DNA from: Arthrobacter sp. PM3
GTDB lineage: Bacteria > Actinomycetota > Actinomycetes > Actinomycetales > Micrococcaceae
Direction of reading: 5' to 3'
Assembly (NCBI RefSeq): GCF_003352915.1
Contig: NZ_CP022314.1
Location: 4,194,057 to 4,258,056 of the forward strand
DNA: 64,000 nt
Shown: piece by piece, positions 19,254-27,870 of the stretch
How the letters are laid out: each line of letters begins with the position of its first letter
Position numbering within the stretch: position 1 is the first letter of the stretch
The notes under the pieces: generated by a model
What the model was told of the DNA's origin: nothing
Seen by the model: only the letters and a program-made list of their open reading frames with translations
The model's database searches: none
Translations under genes and position numbers: made by a program

Positions 19254-20492
19254 ATGGCCACTGAGGGCATCGTCATCGTAGGCGGCGGGCTGGCAGGGGC
19301 AACAGCTGCCAAGACGCTGCGCGCCGAAGGATTCGCCGGATCCGTCACCGTACTCGCCGCCGAGCCCCATCCGCCGTACCTGCGCCCGCCGCTCTCCAAG
19401 GACTACCTGCTGGGCACGTCCGGCGAGGAAGCCCTCCCGGTGGCGCCGGAGGACTGGTACGGCGCGAACGACGTCGACCTCCGGCTCGGCTCCCGGGCCG
19501 TGGCAATGGACCCGGCCGCACGGGCCGTCACGCTCGACGACGGCAGCGAACTGCACTACGCTTCCCTGCTGCTCGCGACCGGGGCTCAGCCCCGCAGCGT
19601 CCCGTTGCCCGGCAGCGGGCTGGAGGGGGTCAGCACCTTCCGCACGGTCGAGGACAGCAGGCGGGTCCGCCGCGCCCTCGCCGGGGGCGGCCGGAATGTC
19701 GTTATGGTCGGTTCGGGATGGATCGGGATGGAACTGGCCGCGGCCGCCAGCATTTACGGCAACACGGTCACCCTGATGGGCCTGGAAGAGGTGCCCCTGG
19801 CCGCCGCAATCGGCCCCGATCTGGGCGGCTTCTTCCGGTCCCTGCATGAGGCCCACGGCGTACGGTTCCTCCTGCCGGCGTCGGCCGCGGAAATCACCGG
19901 CAGCTCCGGGCGCGTCACCGGCGTCCGCACCAGCACCGGCGAACTCCTGCCGGCGGACCTGGTGGTCATTGCCGTGGGTGTGGTCCCGGAGGTGGGGCTG
20001 GCCGAGGCGGCGGGCCTCGGGATCCGCAACGGGATCCTCACCGACGCCTCCCTGCGCACCGGGACCCAGGGGGTCTTCGCGGCCGGCGACGCCGCCAACG
20101 CCCTGCATCCGTTCACCGGGGAGCACCACCGCAGCGAGCACTGGTCCAACGCGCTCAACGGCGGCAAGGTGGCTGCGCGGTCAATGCTGGGCCTTGAGGC
20201 CAGGCTGGATGTCATCCCGTACTCCTACACGGACCAGTACGACGTCAGCATGGAGTACTCGGGCTTCTCGTCGCTCGTGTCAGGGCCGCCGGTGATCCGC
20301 GGCTCGCTCCAGGACAAACAGTTCGTGGCCTTCTGGCAGCGGGAGGGCCGGGTGGTCGCCGGGATGAACGTCAACTGGCCCCGATCCGCCAAGCCGCAGA
20401 AGGCGATCAAGGCGCTCATCGCTTCACGCGCCGGCGTCAGCCCCGGGCTTCTCATGGATTCCTCGGTGCCGCTGGAGGAACTCCCGGCGTAG
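19254..20492 (+). CDS. FAD-dependent ferredoxin-reductase-like oxidoreductase
   Basis: A 412-residue flavoprotein of the pyridine-nucleotide-disulfide/ferredoxin reductase class, passing electrons from NAD(P)H to a ferredoxin-type partner. The N-terminal FAD site is IVIVGGGLAGATAAKTLR (residues 6-23). The second dinucleotide fold is VVMVGSGWIGMELAAAA near 150. The FAD-closing motif is TQGVFAAGDAA near 275. The C-terminal reductase domain follows (EHWSNALNGGKVAARSMLG). No redox CxxC pair is present, which argues against a disulfide reductase. It is a single gene facing mnmA, preceded by the palindrome at 19199-19225. No ferredoxin gene is adjacent. Confidence 0.9.
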   Translation: MATEGIVIVGGGLAGATAAKTLRAEGFAGSVTVLAAEPHPPYLRPPLSKDYLLGTSGEEALPVAPEDWYGANDVDLRLGSRAVAMDPAARAVTLDDGSELHYASLLLATGAQPRSVPLPGSGLEGVSTFRTVEDSRRVRRALAGGGRNVVMVGSGWIGMELAAAASIYGNTVTLMGLEEVPLAAAIGPDLGGFFRSLHEAHGVRFLLPASAAEITGSSGRVTGVRTSTGELLPADLVVIAVGVVPEVGLAEAAGLGIRNGILTDASLRTGTQGVFAAGDAANALHPFTGEHHRSEHWSNALNGGKVAARSMLGLEARLDVIPYSYTDQYDVSMEYSGFSSLVSGPPVIRGSLQDKQFVAFWQREGRVVAGMNVNWPRSAKPQKAIKALIASRAGVSPGLLMDSSVPLEELPA

Positions 20493-20506
20493 CCCGGAAC
20501 TCCGGT

Positions 20507-21736
20507 TCAGCCGTCGGCGGCGGCGCGGCGCGCCACGGTGCCCGCCGTCTGGATGCTGGATTCGTGCCCGGCCATGCCGGCCTGCCGGGCCCGCGCATAC
20601 GCGTCCGGCAGCGCCGCGAGCAGGGCGTCGACGTCCGCGCCGGTCGAGGAATGCCCCAGGGTGAACCGCTGCGCGCCGCGCGCCGTGTCCTCGTCCAGGC
20701 CCATGGCCAGCAGCACGTGGGAGGGCCGCGGGACGCCGGCGGTGCAGGCGGAGCCCGTGGAGGATTCAACGCCGGCCAGGTCCAGCAGGAACAGCAGCGA
20801 ATCGCCCTCGCAGCCGGGGAACGTGAAGTGCGCATTGCCGGGCAGCCGCCCGGCCCCCGGGGCGCCGCGCAGCACGGCCTCGGGCACGGCCGCCCGGACT
20901 CCGTCGATCAGCCGGTCGCGCAGGCCGGCGATGCGCGCAGCCTCCTCGGGGAGCTTCGCGGCCACGGCTTCTGCGGCCGCGGCGAAGGCGGCGATCGAGG
21001 CGGTGTCCAGCGTGCCGGAGCGGACATCCCGTTCCTGTCCACCGCCGTGCTGCACCGGGGTCAGTTTCACGGCCCGCCCCAGGAGCAGGGCTCCGACGCC
21101 CACCGGGCCGCCGATCTTGTGCCCGGAAATGGACATGGCATCCAGGCCCGAGCCGCGGAAATCGACCGGGACTGACCCGAAGGCCTGGACGGCGTCGGAG
21201 TGCACCGGCACCCCGGCACGGTGCGCCAGCTCCACAATCCGGGCGACCGGCTGGATGCTGCCGACCTCGTTGTTGGCCCACATGACGGTGACGAGGGCGA
21301 TCGACGCCGGGTCGCGGGCGAGCTCCGCCTCCAGTGCGGCCAGTTCGACGACCCCGTCGGCGTCGACGGGCAGCCAGCAGACTTCCGCACCCTCGTGCCG
21401 TTCGAGCCATTCCACCGTGTCCAGGACGGCATGGTGCTCGACGGCGGAGCACAGGATCCGCGTGCGGGCCGGGTTCTCGGCGCGCCGGGCCCAGTACAGG
21501 CCCTTGACCGCCAGGTTGTCCGCTTCCGTGCCGCCGGAAGTGAAGATGATTTCGGACGGGTGCGCGCCGGCGGCGGCGGCGAGCGCTTCTCGGGAGTCTT
21601 CAACGACACGGCGCGCCCGCCGTCCCGCGCCGTGCAGCGACGAGGGGTTGCCGGTCCGGGACAGTTCGCGCGTCAGCGCCGCCAAAGCTTCCGGGGCGAT
21701 GGAGGTGGTGGCGGCATGATCGAGGTATACGGGCAC
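20507..21736 (-). CDS. Cysteine desulfurase (NifS/IscS family)
   Basis: A 409-residue PLP enzyme that releases persulfide sulfur from cysteine for Fe-S clusters and tRNA thiolation. The start is GTG 21736 (PVYLDHAATTS follows). PLP lysine K207 lies in SISGHKIGGP. The persulfide cysteine C331 lies in STGSACTAGVPRPSHVLLAMG. HGGGQERDVRSGT is also present. The short active-site loop is typical of NifS/IscS rather than SufS. It starts 29 bases after the ArsR-like regulator on the same strand, so the two are probably co-transcribed. It is the likely sulfur donor for MnmA, inferred from family and neighbourhood. Confidence 0.94.
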   Translation of the reverse strand: MPVYLDHAATTSIAPEALAALTRELSRTGNPSSLHGAGRRARRVVEDSREALAAAAGAHPSEIIFTSGGTEADNLAVKGLYWARRAENPARTRILCSAVEHHAVLDTVEWLERHEGAEVCWLPVDADGVVELAALEAELARDPASIALVTVMWANNEVGSIQPVARIVELAHRAGVPVHSDAVQAFGSVPVDFRGSGLDAMSISGHKIGGPVGVGALLLGRAVKLTPVQHGGGQERDVRSGTLDTASIAAFAAAAEAVAAKLPEEAARIAGLRDRLIDGVRAAVPEAVLRGAPGAGRLPGNAHFTFPGCEGDSLLFLLDLAGVESSTGSACTAGVPRPSHVLLAMGLDEDTARGAQRFTLGHSSTGADVDALLAALPDAYARARQAGMAGHESSIQTAGTVARRAAADG

Positions 21737-21765
21737 GGGCCAATTCTACCCGCGGGGATGCCGCG

Positions 21766-22488
21766 TCACAGCGGCCGGATCCGGGCGCAGCACTGGGCCG
21801 GCTGCGCGGCCCCGCGTTCCCTCAGGGCTTCGATCGGGAGCGCCTCCACCCGTTCCGGGTCGACCCCCAAGGCGGTGGCGGCCCCGCAAAGGAACGCGCC
21901 ATTCATGGCACAGACCACGTCCGCATGGCCCGCGGCGAGGCGGTGGAACGGGCAGTTCAGCAGCAGCAGGCCCCCGCCGCCGTCGTCCGCCGGGCCGTAC
22001 CCCTCCCCCGCGAGGAAGTCCGCGAAGACGGCGGCGTCCCCCTCCCCGGCCACCGCACCGGCCGCCGCTGCGGCGGCCGACTCCCCCCGGGAGCGGGCGG
22101 CCCGGAGCAGTGCGTCCCGGGGCGATCCGCCGTCGTGCGTTGCTGCCTCGACCGCGGACACCAGCAGCTCGGCGGCGAGATCGTAGTGGCGCTCCGGGAC
22201 CGAGGCCGCCACCTCCTGCACGGCGGCCCGGTACAGCTTGGCCGGCCGGCCCGAGCCGGGGCCTTCCCGTCCCCCGAGCTTGCGGAACTCCACGGCCAGC
22301 AGCCCGTCGCTCACCAGGCGGTCCAGATGGAACGAGGCGGTGCTGCGGGCCAGGCCCACGGCCGCGGCAGCGTCGTCCCGGCTGACGGCGTCTGCCGCGG
22401 AGGCGACGACGTCGAACAGCCGCCGGCGGTTCTCATCCCCCAGGGACGCGACCGCCGTGAGGCGTCGGCGCCAGGAAAGTTTGGTCAT
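21766..22488 (-). CDS. ArsR/COG2345-type winged-helix regulator with C-terminal cysteines
   Basis: A 240-residue transcription factor. Residues 15-85 form a winged helix (VGLARSTASFHLDRLVSDGLL is the recognition part; the wing includes GSGRPAKLY). The C-terminal half holds five cysteines: C179 in NCPFHRLAAGH, C193 in VVCAMN, C201, and the pair C233-C234. A similar spaced set of cysteines binds an Fe-S cluster in SufR, a relative in this broad family, so cluster or redox sensing is plausible but unproven. It precedes the cysteine desulfurase by 29 bases and faces a membrane-protein gene across 91 bases containing the shared palindrome. It probably regulates itself and its divergent neighbour. 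Confidence 0.82.
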   Translation of the reverse strand: MTKLSWRRRLTAVASLGDENRRRLFDVVASAADAVSRDDAAAAVGLARSTASFHLDRLVSDGLLAVEFRKLGGREGPGSGRPAKLYRAAVQEVAASVPERHYDLAAELLVSAVEAATHDGGSPRDALLRAARSRGESAAAAAAGAVAGEGDAAVFADFLAGEGYGPADDGGGGLLLLNCPFHRLAAGHADVVCAMNGAFLCGAATALGVDPERVEALPIEALRERGAAQPAQCCARIRPL

Positions 22489-22541
22489 GGGAACAGGATA
22501 TCTCTAAAAACAAGAATCGTTGCTTAATCCCGACGGCCGGA

Positions 22542-22568
22542 TCTAAAATCAGAATATCCATTTTTAGA
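22542..22568 (+). promoter_or_regulatory. Palindromic operator candidate TCTAAA-N15-TTTAGA, copy 2
   Basis: TCTAAA (22542-22547) and TTTAGA (22563-22568) with a 15-base spacer lie immediately before the ribosome-binding site AAGGAG of the membrane-protein gene at 22580. Inner bases also agree with copy 1 (TCA after the left arm, CAT before the right). A third, half-matching arm TCTAAAAA at 22503-22510 sits 15 bases upstream of the divergent regulator start. A repressor bound here would block both genes. Confidence 0.55.
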
Positions 22569-22579
22569 AGGAGTCCGAT

Positions 22580-22993
22580 ATGAAAACCTCCCCATTCCCC
22601 GCCACGTCCGCACGGCCTCTCGCGGCGGACCCGCACCGCCAGGCGTTCCTGCTGCTGCGGACCGTCTTCACCGTCGCGCCGATCATCTTCGGCCTGGACA
22701 AGTTCACCAATCTGCTGACCGACTGGACCATGTACCTGGCCCCTGCGGCCACCGCGGTGGTCCCGCTGCCGGCCCAGACCATCATGTATGTCGTCGGCGT
22801 CGTGGAAATCCTCGCCGGCATCGCGGTGGCCGTGCGTCCCCGGTTCGGTTCGGCACTCGTGGCCGCGTGGCTGCTGGGCATCATCATCAACCTGATGGTG
22901 CTGGGCGGTTTCTACGACGTGGCGCTGCGGGACTTTGGACTGCTCGTGGCGGCGCTGGCCCTGAACCGGCTGTCACCGCGCCGGGCGGCGTAG
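22580..22993 (+). CDS. Small DoxX-like membrane protein
   Basis: A 137-residue integral membrane protein with four predicted helices, at roughly 24-42, 62-80, 85-105 and 110-130. The glycine-rich segment VVGVVEILAGIAVAV and the Asp in LRDFGLLVAAL resemble the DoxX/DoxD class. Some members of that class act with redox partners at the membrane. AAGGAG precedes the ATG at good distance. It is divergent from the cysteine-containing regulator and shares its control region. I cannot assign a biochemical function. Confidence 0.7.
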   Translation: MKTSPFPATSARPLAADPHRQAFLLLRTVFTVAPIIFGLDKFTNLLTDWTMYLAPAATAVVPLPAQTIMYVVGVVEILAGIAVAVRPRFGSALVAAWLLGIIINLMVLGGFYDVALRDFGLLVAALALNRLSPRRAA

Positions 22994-23114
22994 CCGGGAA
23001 CCATCCCGGTACGCGCGCGCGTTGATCCTCCAGCCGGTTAAACTGGCCACGCCGGAGCTCGCGAAGGGTCCCGGCACGTTCAGCGCCGGCACCACCGATG
23101 AAAAGGATTTCTGT

Positions 23115-24098
23115 TTGACGCAGGGCAGCAGCTCGCACTACCAGGTCCTCAGGATCCCCGTGACGGCGACGGACAAGGAGATCAAGGTCGCGTACCGGAA
23201 GGCGGCCCGGCTCGCCCACCCGGACCACGGGGGCGATCCGGCCGCGTTCCGGCGCGTCACCCTCGCCTACGAAACGCTCATCGACGCGAAGCGGCGCGCG
23301 GACTACGACCGCTCGTACGGCAGCGGGACGGGCGCCTATGCGACCCCGGCCGCGGAGGAGGGGGCGCACTTCGATGCCCCGGCCGCGGGCAGCAGGGCGT
23401 CGGCCAATGTGCGCCGGCCGAACACGCCGCGGAGCACCGCGGGGGACGCGCCCGTCTATGTCCCGCCCTTCGAACAGTTCGGTGCGGGGACCGCGGTGCC
23501 GCTGATTCCGGCGGATGTGGCCCGCCAGCAGGTCCACGGGATGCCCCGCAAGCGCGGGATCTTCGGGGCCGAGGCGCGGATCCAGCGCGAGATGCGCACC
23601 GTGCAGCTGATCAGCAGGCAGATCCTGACGGCGATTCCGGCGGCGCGCCTTATTAACGGTCTGCAGTCGCCTGCGGACAACAGCCACATCGACCACGCGC
23701 TCCTGTCCGGCTACCGGCTGGCGATCATCGGCTCCATGCTGCTGCCGCCCGGCGCGTACGCGTGGAACGGCAGCACGCTGACCCACGGCGGGCGCTCGGT
23801 CGCACCGCCCCAGCTTGCGCACGTGGTGCGCCGGATGCAGGATATCTTTCCCGAGCTCAATGTGACCGGCTGGATCGTTGTCCACAGCACGGACGGCAAC
23901 CTGCACCAGCCGGTCATCGACCGGCACCGCCGCCTGCCCGGCGGCCAGGGCCGCGGCTACGAGGAGAACTCGGGGCTGGTCGAGGTGGTCAATGCCGCGG
24001 GCCTGGCCCGCGGCCTCAAACAGTTCCTCGGCTCGGGCCCGGCCCCCAATACCGTCAACGTCCCCGTGCTGGCCCGGCTGCTGCGCGGGATGCATTAG
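23115..24098 (+). CDS. J-domain protein with a NERD-like C-terminal region
   Basis: A 327-residue protein, taken to start at TTG 23115 with AAAAGGA upstream (other starts are possible). Residues 8-68 form a J-domain with the essential HPD at 35-37, so it should stimulate an Hsp70 ATPase. A disordered Ala/Gly-rich linker (70-110) follows. Residues about 155-265 (LISRQILTAIPAARLINGL, then HIDHALLSGYRLAIIGSMLL and YAWNG) look like the NERD nuclease-related fold. The place where a NERD domain would have the catalytic E-x-K instead reads IGS. There are no zinc-finger CxxC repeats, so it is not DnaJ itself. It stands alone, 30 bases before trmL. Confidence 0.7.
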   Translation: MTQGSSSHYQVLRIPVTATDKEIKVAYRKAARLAHPDHGGDPAAFRRVTLAYETLIDAKRRADYDRSYGSGTGAYATPAAEEGAHFDAPAAGSRASANVRRPNTPRSTAGDAPVYVPPFEQFGAGTAVPLIPADVARQQVHGMPRKRGIFGAEARIQREMRTVQLISRQILTAIPAARLINGLQSPADNSHIDHALLSGYRLAIIGSMLLPPGAYAWNGSTLTHGGRSVAPPQLAHVVRRMQDIFPELNVTGWIVVHSTDGNLHQPVIDRHRRLPGGQGRGYEENSGLVEVVNAAGLARGLKQFLGSGPAPNTVNVPVLARLLRGMH

Positions 24099-24127
24099 GC
24101 CCGACGCCGGATCGCTAGGATGGGACG

Positions 24128-24595
24128 GTGTTCCGCATCCTCTTCTACACCCCCGAAATTCCCGGCAATACGGGCAATGCCATCAGGCTGGCCGCCATCA
24201 CGGGCGCCGAGCTGCATCTGGTGGAGCCGCTGGGCTTTGATTTTTCCGATGCCAAGCTCCGGCGCGCCGGCCTCGACTACCACGACCTCGCCGTCGTGAC
24301 CGTTCACAAGGACCTCGACGCGGCCTGGGCGGCATTGCAGCCCGAGCGGGTCTTTGCCTTCACGTCCGACGGCGAAACCACCTACACGGACATCCGCTAC
24401 CGGGCGCGCGACGTCCTGTTGTTCGGTCCGGAATCCGTGGGGCTGCCGGAGGACATCAAGCACCGCCCCGAGGTGACGTCCCGCGTCCGACTGCCGATGC
24501 TGCCGGCCCTGCGGTCACTGAACCTCGCCAACGCCGCCTCCATTGCCGTCTATGAGGCGTGGCGCCAGAACGGGTTCGCCGGGGCCAAACTGTAG
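24128..24595 (+). CDS. trmL: tRNA (cytidine/uridine-34-2'-O)-methyltransferase TrmL
   Basis: A 155-residue SPOUT-class methyltransferase that 2'-O-methylates the wobble base of certain leucine tRNAs with S-adenosylmethionine. It starts at GTG 24128 (FRILFYTPEIPGNTGN follows). The knotted SAM site is visible as LLFGPESVGLPE and LRSLNLANAASIAVYEAWRQ. Length is normal for the family. Together with MnmA it is the second wobble-base modifier in this window. Confidence 0.93.
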   Translation: MFRILFYTPEIPGNTGNAIRLAAITGAELHLVEPLGFDFSDAKLRRAGLDYHDLAVVTVHKDLDAAWAALQPERVFAFTSDGETTYTDIRYRARDVLLFGPESVGLPEDIKHRPEVTSRVRLPMLPALRSLNLANAASIAVYEAWRQNGFAGAKL

Positions 24596-24805
24596 CCCGC
24601 CGGCGGCAGGCATCCTGCTGCAGGTCCCGCCCATCCGCGCTGCCCGCCGCACCGAATCACTTCTGAAGACGGCAGGTCAGCCGTCCCCGCAACACACCAC
24701 AGCGGGCCACCGGAAGGGAGCGAGGAACGGCGGGTGAGCACACTTCATTTGGGCCGGCGCATCGCTGGTCCGCCTTCGCCCGCAGGCGCTTTATGCTTGG
24801 GGGTA

Positions 24806-25411
24806 ATGGAAACTCCGAACGCCCCGAACCCCGAGGCCTCCGCACCCGCCGGCACGTCCGCCGACATCAACAGCAGGCTGGGCAGCCTGCTGGAACTGAT
24901 TGCCCAGGGCGACCAGGCAGCTTTCGCGGAATTCTACGGGCTGACTTCCCGGCGGGTGTTCGGCATGGCACGCCGGGTACTGATCGACACCGAACTGAGC
25001 GAGGACACCACGCAGGAAGTCTTCCTCCAGGTGTGGCAGAACGCCGCCAAGTTCGATGCCGCTGCCGGCAGCCCGCTCGCCTGGCTGATGACGATCTCGC
25101 ACCGCCGCGCGGTGGACAAGGTCCGGTCGTCCCAGTCCGCCACCGACCGCGAAGCCAAGTACGGCGCCAGCAGCCAGGAGATCGACCACGATTCGGTTGC
25201 GGACGAGGTGGGCACCCGGCTCGAGGCCGAGGCTGTGGTCCGGTGCCTGGAGACACTGACCGACACGCAACAGGAATCCGTCCGGCTGGCATACTACGGC
25301 GGCCTGACCTACCGCGAAGTGGCCGAGCGGCTCAACGCCGCCGTTCCCACGATCAAGTCCCGCATCCGCGACGGACTCATCCGACTGAAGACCTGCCTGG
25401 GGGTGAGCTGA
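24806..25411 (+). CDS. sigK: ECF RNA polymerase sigma factor SigK
   Basis: A 201-residue extracytoplasmic-function sigma factor. Region 2 runs from about residue 30 to 100 (DQAAFAEFYGLTSRRVFGMARR, then TTQEVFLQVWQNAAKFD and the -10 recognition part AWLMTISHRRAVDKVRS). Region 4 runs from about 140 to 195 (LTDTQQESVRLAYYGGLTYREVAERL). The start at 24806 (METPNAPNPEA) is preferred over an in-frame ATG at 24734, since the upstream extension is not conserved in this family. Its stop is separated from the anti-sigma gene by one base, the usual sigma/anti-sigma pairing. Confidence 0.92.
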   Translation: METPNAPNPEASAPAGTSADINSRLGSLLELIAQGDQAAFAEFYGLTSRRVFGMARRVLIDTELSEDTTQEVFLQVWQNAAKFDAAAGSPLAWLMTISHRRAVDKVRSSQSATDREAKYGASSQEIDHDSVADEVGTRLEAEAVVRCLETLTDTQQESVRLAYYGGLTYREVAERLNAAVPTIKSRIRDGLIRLKTCLGVS

Positions 25412-25412
25412 A

Positions 25413-26282
25413 TTGACCGACATGAACAACCATGACCGCAACCGCCGCCCCGGCGGCTTCACGGCAGACATCGCCACGGACCTAGCCGCAGGCCGCGTCG
25501 TGGACCTGGCCGAGATCTACGCCCTCAACGCCCTGGACGACGCCGAGCGTGCCGCGATCGATCATTTCCTCGCCTCGGCACCCGCCGCCGACCGGGATGC
25601 GTTCAACAAGCGCGTCCGTCAGGCCCGGGAGACCCTGGCCACGAGCTTCACCGCTGAGGAAGAGCCCCCGACCGGGCTGCTGGACCGGATCCTGGCCACG
25701 CTGCCGGCACAGGCGACGGCACATCCTGCGGCACAAACCGCGGCACCGGCAGTGCCACGCCCGGTGCGCGACGCCACGGAAATGCCGATCGCTGACGAAC
25801 TTGGTGAAGCCCGGAAGCGCCGGGACGAACGCCGCCGCCCGCAAGGCATGCGGAACTGGCTTATCGGCGTCGCCGCCGCGGCGGCGATCGCCCTTGGCGG
25901 CGTCGGCGTCGGCGCCTATGTGGCCAACCAGAACGATCCGCTTAACCAGGTGATGCAGGCCGGTGACGTCCGGCAGGCCACCGTCGATGTCAACGGCGGC
26001 GGCACCGCCACCGTGACGATTTCCCCGTCCAAGGACGCCGCCGTCGTCAAGATGAACGGCGTCCCGGCCCCGCCTGCGGGCAAGGTCTACCAGATGTGGC
26101 TGATCCCCAAGGACGGCTCGGCTCCGGTGTCGCAGGGCCTCATGGATGCTGAAGCCCTGTCCAAGCCGGCGGTCGTCAAGGGCATCGGCTCTGCTTCCTC
26201 CCTGGGCATCACCGTGGAGCCGGCCGGCGGATCCGCGTCGCCGACCCTTCCCACCGTCGCCGCCGCGCCGCTCGGCGCGTAG
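25413..26282 (+). CDS. rskA: Anti-sigma-K factor RskA
   Basis: A 289-residue membrane anti-sigma factor that holds SigK inactive until cut by proteases. The cytoplasmic anti-sigma domain spans residues 15-110 (VDLAEIYALNALDDAERAAIDHFL). A single membrane helix lies near 150-170 (WLIGVAAAAAIALGGVGVG). The extracytoplasmic RskA domain follows, with KVYQMWLIPKDGSAPVSQG. The start is TTG 25413 with GGTGAG upstream; ATG 25422 is the alternative. It is co-transcribed with sigK and followed by a strong terminator. Confidence 0.92.
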   Translation: MTDMNNHDRNRRPGGFTADIATDLAAGRVVDLAEIYALNALDDAERAAIDHFLASAPAADRDAFNKRVRQARETLATSFTAEEEPPTGLLDRILATLPAQATAHPAAQTAAPAVPRPVRDATEMPIADELGEARKRRDERRRPQGMRNWLIGVAAAAAIALGGVGVGAYVANQNDPLNQVMQAGDVRQATVDVNGGGTATVTISPSKDAAVVKMNGVPAPPAGKVYQMWLIPKDGSAPVSQGLMDAEALSKPAVVKGIGSASSLGITVEPAGGSASPTLPTVAAAPLGA

Positions 26283-26333
26283 GGCACCGCCTCCAGCGCC
26301 CGCGGGAAACCGGTCCGCGCAGGACAACGAAAA

Positions 26334-26383
26334 GCCGTCCGGGCCTTGGCACCTTCCGCTGAAGGGGCCAAGGCCCGGACGGC
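26334..26383. terminator. Bidirectional terminator between rskA and gntP
   Basis: A 17-bp perfect outer stem (26334-26350 with 26367-26383) carries a second small stem CCTTC/GAAGG in its loop. AAAA on the left side and CTTT on the right give short T-runs on both strands. It sits between two converging genes and should end both transcripts. Confidence 0.88.
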
Positions 26384-26422
26384 CTTTGTGCATTGTCCGC
26401 GGCTCTGGACCGTGGTGTCCGG

Positions 26423-27835
26423 CTAAATGACGAGCGAGAGCAGCATGACCAGGCCGAAGCCCACCACCGAGATCAGCGTCTCCATCACGGACCACGTCTT
26501 GAACGTCTGGCCCACCGTCAGTCCGAACAGTTCCTTGACGAGCCAGAACCCGGCGTCGTTCACGTGCGAGAAGAACAGGGAACCGGCGCCGATGGCCAGG
26601 GCCAGCAGTGCGGCGTGCGTCGGTGACAGCGAGCCGGCCAGCGGGGCCACGATGCCGGCCGCCGTCACCGTGGCGACGGTCGCCGAGCCTGTGGCCAGGC
26701 GCAGGGCGACCGCCACGATGAAGCCGAGCACCAGCACGGACATGTTGGTCCCCTCGGCCCAGGCCTTCACGGAGTCCCCCACCCCCGCACCGATCAGCGT
26801 CTGCTTGAAGCCGCCGCCGGCGCCGACGATCAGGAGGATTCCGGCGATCGGGCCGAGGCTGGCGCTGATCTTCTTGGTGATCAGGGCTCCGTTGAGCCCG
26901 ACGGCGTAGCCGAAAGTCACCATGGCCAGCAGGACGGCCAGGGTCATGGCAACCAGCGGCTGCCCGACGAAGTCGAAGAAGGTCCGGATGGCCGGGGCCG
27001 TCTTGGGGTCGGGCCAGATGATGTCCATGACGGCCTTGAGCAGCATGAGCACCACCGGGAACAGGATGGTCAGCAGCGTGACGAGGAAGCTCGGCGGGCG
27101 CTTGACGCCTTCCAGGTCCGCGCCGTGCACGGTGTCGACGCCGCCGGCGACAGCGGGAGCGCCGACAGGCACCCACCGGGCCGCCAGGCGGGAGAAGAGC
27201 GGGCCGCAGATGATCACCGTGGGGACGGCAACGAGGATGCCGAGCGCCAGGGTGGTGCCGAGATCGGCTTTGACGGCGCTGATCGCGATCAGCGGTCCCG
27301 GGTGCGGCGGCACCAGGCCGTGCAAAACGGACAGGCCGGCCAGCGCCGGGATCGCGATGCGCATGAGCGGCATCTTCGACCGCTGGGTGACCAGGACGAT
27401 AACCGGCAGCAGCAGGACGAGGCCGATTTCGAAAAACATCGGCAGGCCGATGATCACGGCAACGAGCGTGATGGACCAGACGAGCTTGTTGCCGGTCGCT
27501 TTGGCCAGGAGGGTATCGACCACCCGGTTGGCGCCGCCGGAGTCAGCCAGCAGTTTGCCCAGCATGGCGCCGAGGGCGACCAGCAGGCCGACTTCCTTCA
27601 GGACGCCGCCCACACCGTCCTCGAAGTTGGCGATCACCTTGGCCGGATCCACGCCCGCGGCCAGGCCGACAAATCCGGAGCCCAGGATCAGGGCCAGGAA
27701 GGGATGGAACTTGAACTTGGCGATCAGCACCACGAGCAGGACGATGCCCAGGCCCGCAATGAGCAGTAGTTGGGTGTTAACGCCGGTGCCGGCGTCAACG
27801 GCAGCCGGAAGCTGCGTTGCAAAAAGAGATGTCAC
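26423..27835 (-). CDS. Gluconate:H+ symporter GntP family
   Basis: A 470-residue membrane permease of the GntP family that imports gluconate with protons. The start is GTG 27835 (TSLFATQLPAAVDAG follows) with AAGGAA upstream. About 12-14 hydrophobic helices are evident, with family segments FKFHPFLALILGSGFVGLAAG, GLPMFFEIGLVLLLPV and HGLVPPHPGPLIAI. A gene for gluconate kinase precedes it by 35 bases on the same strand, so uptake and phosphorylation are made together. Confidence 0.92.
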   Translation of the reverse strand: MTSLFATQLPAAVDAGTGVNTQLLLIAGLGIVLLVVLIAKFKFHPFLALILGSGFVGLAAGVDPAKVIANFEDGVGGVLKEVGLLVALGAMLGKLLADSGGANRVVDTLLAKATGNKLVWSITLVAVIIGLPMFFEIGLVLLLPVIVLVTQRSKMPLMRIAIPALAGLSVLHGLVPPHPGPLIAISAVKADLGTTLALGILVAVPTVIICGPLFSRLAARWVPVGAPAVAGGVDTVHGADLEGVKRPPSFLVTLLTILFPVVLMLLKAVMDIIWPDPKTAPAIRTFFDFVGQPLVAMTLAVLLAMVTFGYAVGLNGALITKKISASLGPIAGILLIVGAGGGFKQTLIGAGVGDSVKAWAEGTNMSVLVLGFIVAVALRLATGSATVATVTAAGIVAPLAGSLSPTHAALLALAIGAGSLFFSHVNDAGFWLVKELFGLTVGQTFKTWSVMETLISVVGFGLVMLLSLVI

Positions 27836-27870
27836 AAAATTTCCTTGGTGGACGGCGGAACGCGGGAGGC

